Assembly (NCBI RefSeq): GCF_007827045.1
Contig: NZ_RPFW01000003.1
Coordinates: 496,001 to 560,000, forward strand
DNA from: Trebonia kvetii
Lineage (GTDB): Bacteria; Actinomycetota; Actinomycetes; Streptosporangiales; Streptosporangiaceae
Length of the DNA: 64,000 nt
Direction: 5' to 3'
The translations under genes were made by a program, and so were the position numbers. The notes under the pieces were generated by a model. That model was not told the DNA's origin and searched no databases. It saw only the letters and a program-made list of their open reading frames with translations. Below are positions 62,808-64,000 of the stretch, piece by piece (position 1 is the stretch's first letter; each line of letters starts with the position of its first letter).

Positions 62808-63428
62808 ATGAGAGCGGTATGCCCGCGTTGCCGAGCTGAAGCGCGCGCTCCGACGGCGTGGTCGAGCGCTTGGCGCTGTGCTTTGCATGGTGAGATCAAC
62901 CCGCTGACACCGGCCAGGCTGCCCACGGCCGACGGCCTGCACGCCATGGCGGAAAGCGCGAAGGTCCCCGTCTGGCTGCCCTGGCCGCTGCCCGCGGGCT
63001 GGCTGGTCAGCGGCTTCACCGGGGCGGGCGACGAGCGGACCGGCCTGCGCGGGACGGCCATTGCGCTGTCCGGGCCCAACCCGCTCGGCGGGCCCGCCGA
63101 CATGCTGATCGTCGCGGAAGAACCGGGCGTCGGCCTCGGTGCCGGCCTGGCGGGCCTGCCAGGCCCGGATCCAGGGGACGGCTTCGCGACCTGCCAGCCG
63201 CATGCCAGCATCAAGTACGGCGGCCACGAGGCGCCGCTGTGGCTGGTGGAATCGGACGGCAAGGCGGTGTTCGTCGGCGAGGTGGCCGCGAGCTGGCTGT
63301 GGCTGGTGCTGTGGCCGGACACCGCCGGCACGCTGCTCATGGAGCCGCTGTCGCTGCGTGACCTGCGCGATCCAGGGCAGGACCTCGACGTCCCGTTCGG
63401 CGCGCTGACCCGTCAGCTTCCCGTCTAG
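62808..63428 (+). CDS. DUF6758-like protein
   Basis: A 206-residue protein. It begins MRAVCPRCRAEARAP with a CxxC pair, then WRCALHGEINPL, suggesting a small zinc-ribbon-like head. PVWLPWPLPAGWLVSGF and the C-terminal WLWLVLWPDTAGTLLMEPL match DUF6758 proteins that neighbour PHP-domain genes in Streptomyces. GTG 62802 is an alternative start, and TAGATA at 62786-62791 is a possible -10. Function unknown. Confidence 0.8.
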   Translation: MRAVCPRCRAEARAPTAWSSAWRCALHGEINPLTPARLPTADGLHAMAESAKVPVWLPWPLPAGWLVSGFTGAGDERTGLRGTAIALSGPNPLGGPADMLIVAEEPGVGLGAGLAGLPGPDPGDGFATCQPHASIKYGGHEAPLWLVESDGKAVFVGEVAASWLWLVLWPDTAGTLLMEPLSLRDLRDPGQDLDVPFGALTRQLPV

Positions 63429-63444
63429 CGGCGACCCTGCCCGC

Positions 63445-63450
63445 TACGAT
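63445..63450 (+). promoter_or_regulatory. -10 element for leaderless PHP gene
   Basis: TACGAT ends 7 nt before GTG 63458. Confidence 0.4.
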
Positions 63451-63457
63451 GGCCGTA

Positions 63458-64000
63458 GTGCGTATCGACCTGCACGTCCACAGCAACGCCTCGGACGGGA
63501 CGGATGACCCGGCCGAGGTGATCAGGCGTGCCGGTGCGGCGGGCCTTGATGTGCTCGCGCTCACCGACCATGACACGCAGGCCGGACTCGCCGAGGCGCG
63601 CGCCGCACTGCCCGAGGGCCTCAGCCTGATCCCTGGCATGGAACTGTCCTGCCAGCTCGACGGCCGGAGCGTGCACCTGCTCGGCTACCTGTTCGACCCG
63701 GATGATCCGGCGATCGCGGCGGAGACCGCGCAGGTCCGTGATGACCGAACGTATCGCGCGCAGGCCATGGTGGCCCGGCTTGCGGAGCTCGGCACCGGGG
63801 TCACCTGGGAGCAGGTGAGCGAGATCGCCGGCGACGGCGTGGTGGGCCGCCCGCACATCGCCCGCGCCCTGGCCGCCAGCGGCGCGATCGCCGAGCCGGC
63901 CGACGCGTTCACCCCCGAGTGGATCGGTGACGGCGGCCGCGCCTTCGTGGACCGCTACGCGCCCTATCTGGCGCGCGCGGTTACCATGATCCGCACGGCG
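63458..64000 (+). CDS. PHP-domain phosphoesterase, 3' end missing
   Basis: A frame of 181 codons open to the window end. It begins MRIDLHVHSNASDGTDDPAE, with the HxH metal motif, followed by LALTDHDTQAG, GMELSCQL and VGRPHIARALA, the PHP-domain metal ligands in order. Members of this trpH-like group hydrolyse phosphate esters such as 3',5'-nucleoside bisphosphates or RNA ends. An ATG three codons upstream (63449) overlaps the -10, so the GTG start is preferred. Confidence 0.9.
   Translation, partial: MRIDLHVHSNASDGTDDPAEVIRRAGAAGLDVLALTDHDTQAGLAEARAALPEGLSLIPGMELSCQLDGRSVHLLGYLFDPDDPAIAAETAQVRDDRTYRAQAMVARLAELGTGVTWEQVSEIAGDGVVGRPHIARALAASGAIAEPADAFTPEWIGDGGRAFVDRYAPYLARAVTMIRTA

Overview
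This 64 kb window is high-GC DNA that reads as the chromosome of an Actinomycetota member. The evidence is GTG/TTG starts, many apparently leaderless genes, a CIRCE-controlled groES-groEL pair with a His-rich GroEL tail, GuaB plus GuaB3, and a DUF3117 / O-methyltransferase / sigE / anti-sigma / tatB / mrp neighbourhood like that of mycobacteria and streptomycetes. It is not obviously Streptomyces; I cannot name a genus. No tRNA, rRNA, insertion sequence, prophage or CRISPR array was seen.

Layout. 0-4 kb: 3' part of malate dehydrogenase, an acidic DUF5709 protein, galactokinase, and a CNNM/CBS membrane protein divergent from it. 4-16 kb: a complete L-rhamnose locus (ABC importer, mutarotase, isomerase, bifunctional aldolase/dehydrogenase, an orphan LuxR-type HTH protein, rhamnulokinase, LacI-type regulator) with a shared candidate operator at both ends. 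16-27.8 kb: guaA, groES-groEL, guaB, guaB3, trpS, a GCS2-type ligase, an M20 peptidase, a PH-like protein and a GGCT-like protein. 28-30.5 kb: two secreted Thr/Pro/Ala-rich proteins of unknown function.

30.5-42 kb is the most unusual part. Three paralogous secreted Cys-repeat/Ig-like proteins and a large SARP/AfsR-type regulator lie around an intact lpdA. All four carry frameshifts or a nonsense codon, while lpdA, a GNAT gene and a small PH-like gene in the same stretch are intact. Arrays of three heptamers with 4-nt spacers (11-bp period, TTCAG core), the geometry of SARP operators, lie upstream of two of the repeat-protein genes and, divergently, of the GNAT and PH-like genes. I read this as a local SARP regulon in which the regulator and its secreted targets are decaying together.

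42-52 kb: a GGDEF-EAL protein, then ilvB-ilvN-ilvC-leuB-ilvE, preceded by an Ile/Leu/Val-rich leader peptide and an intrinsic attenuator. 52-53.4 kb: a gene-free stretch with several palindromes, then ssrA (tmRNA), whose degradation-tag frame is not in phase with the expected resume codon. 53.5-59.5 kb: a DUF4190-like protein, DUF3117, an O-methyltransferase without a normal start codon, and sigE-rseA-rseB-like-tatB-mrp with a SigE-type autoregulatory promoter and no htrA. 59.5-64 kb: a secreted phosphoesterase, a CitE-like lyase, a DUF6758 protein and a PHP-domain protein cut by the window end.

A composite hairpin repeat occurs in intergenic DNA at about 45.5 and 62.7 kb, with its core also at 37.5 kb. 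All family assignments come from reading the sequence; no database search was possible.
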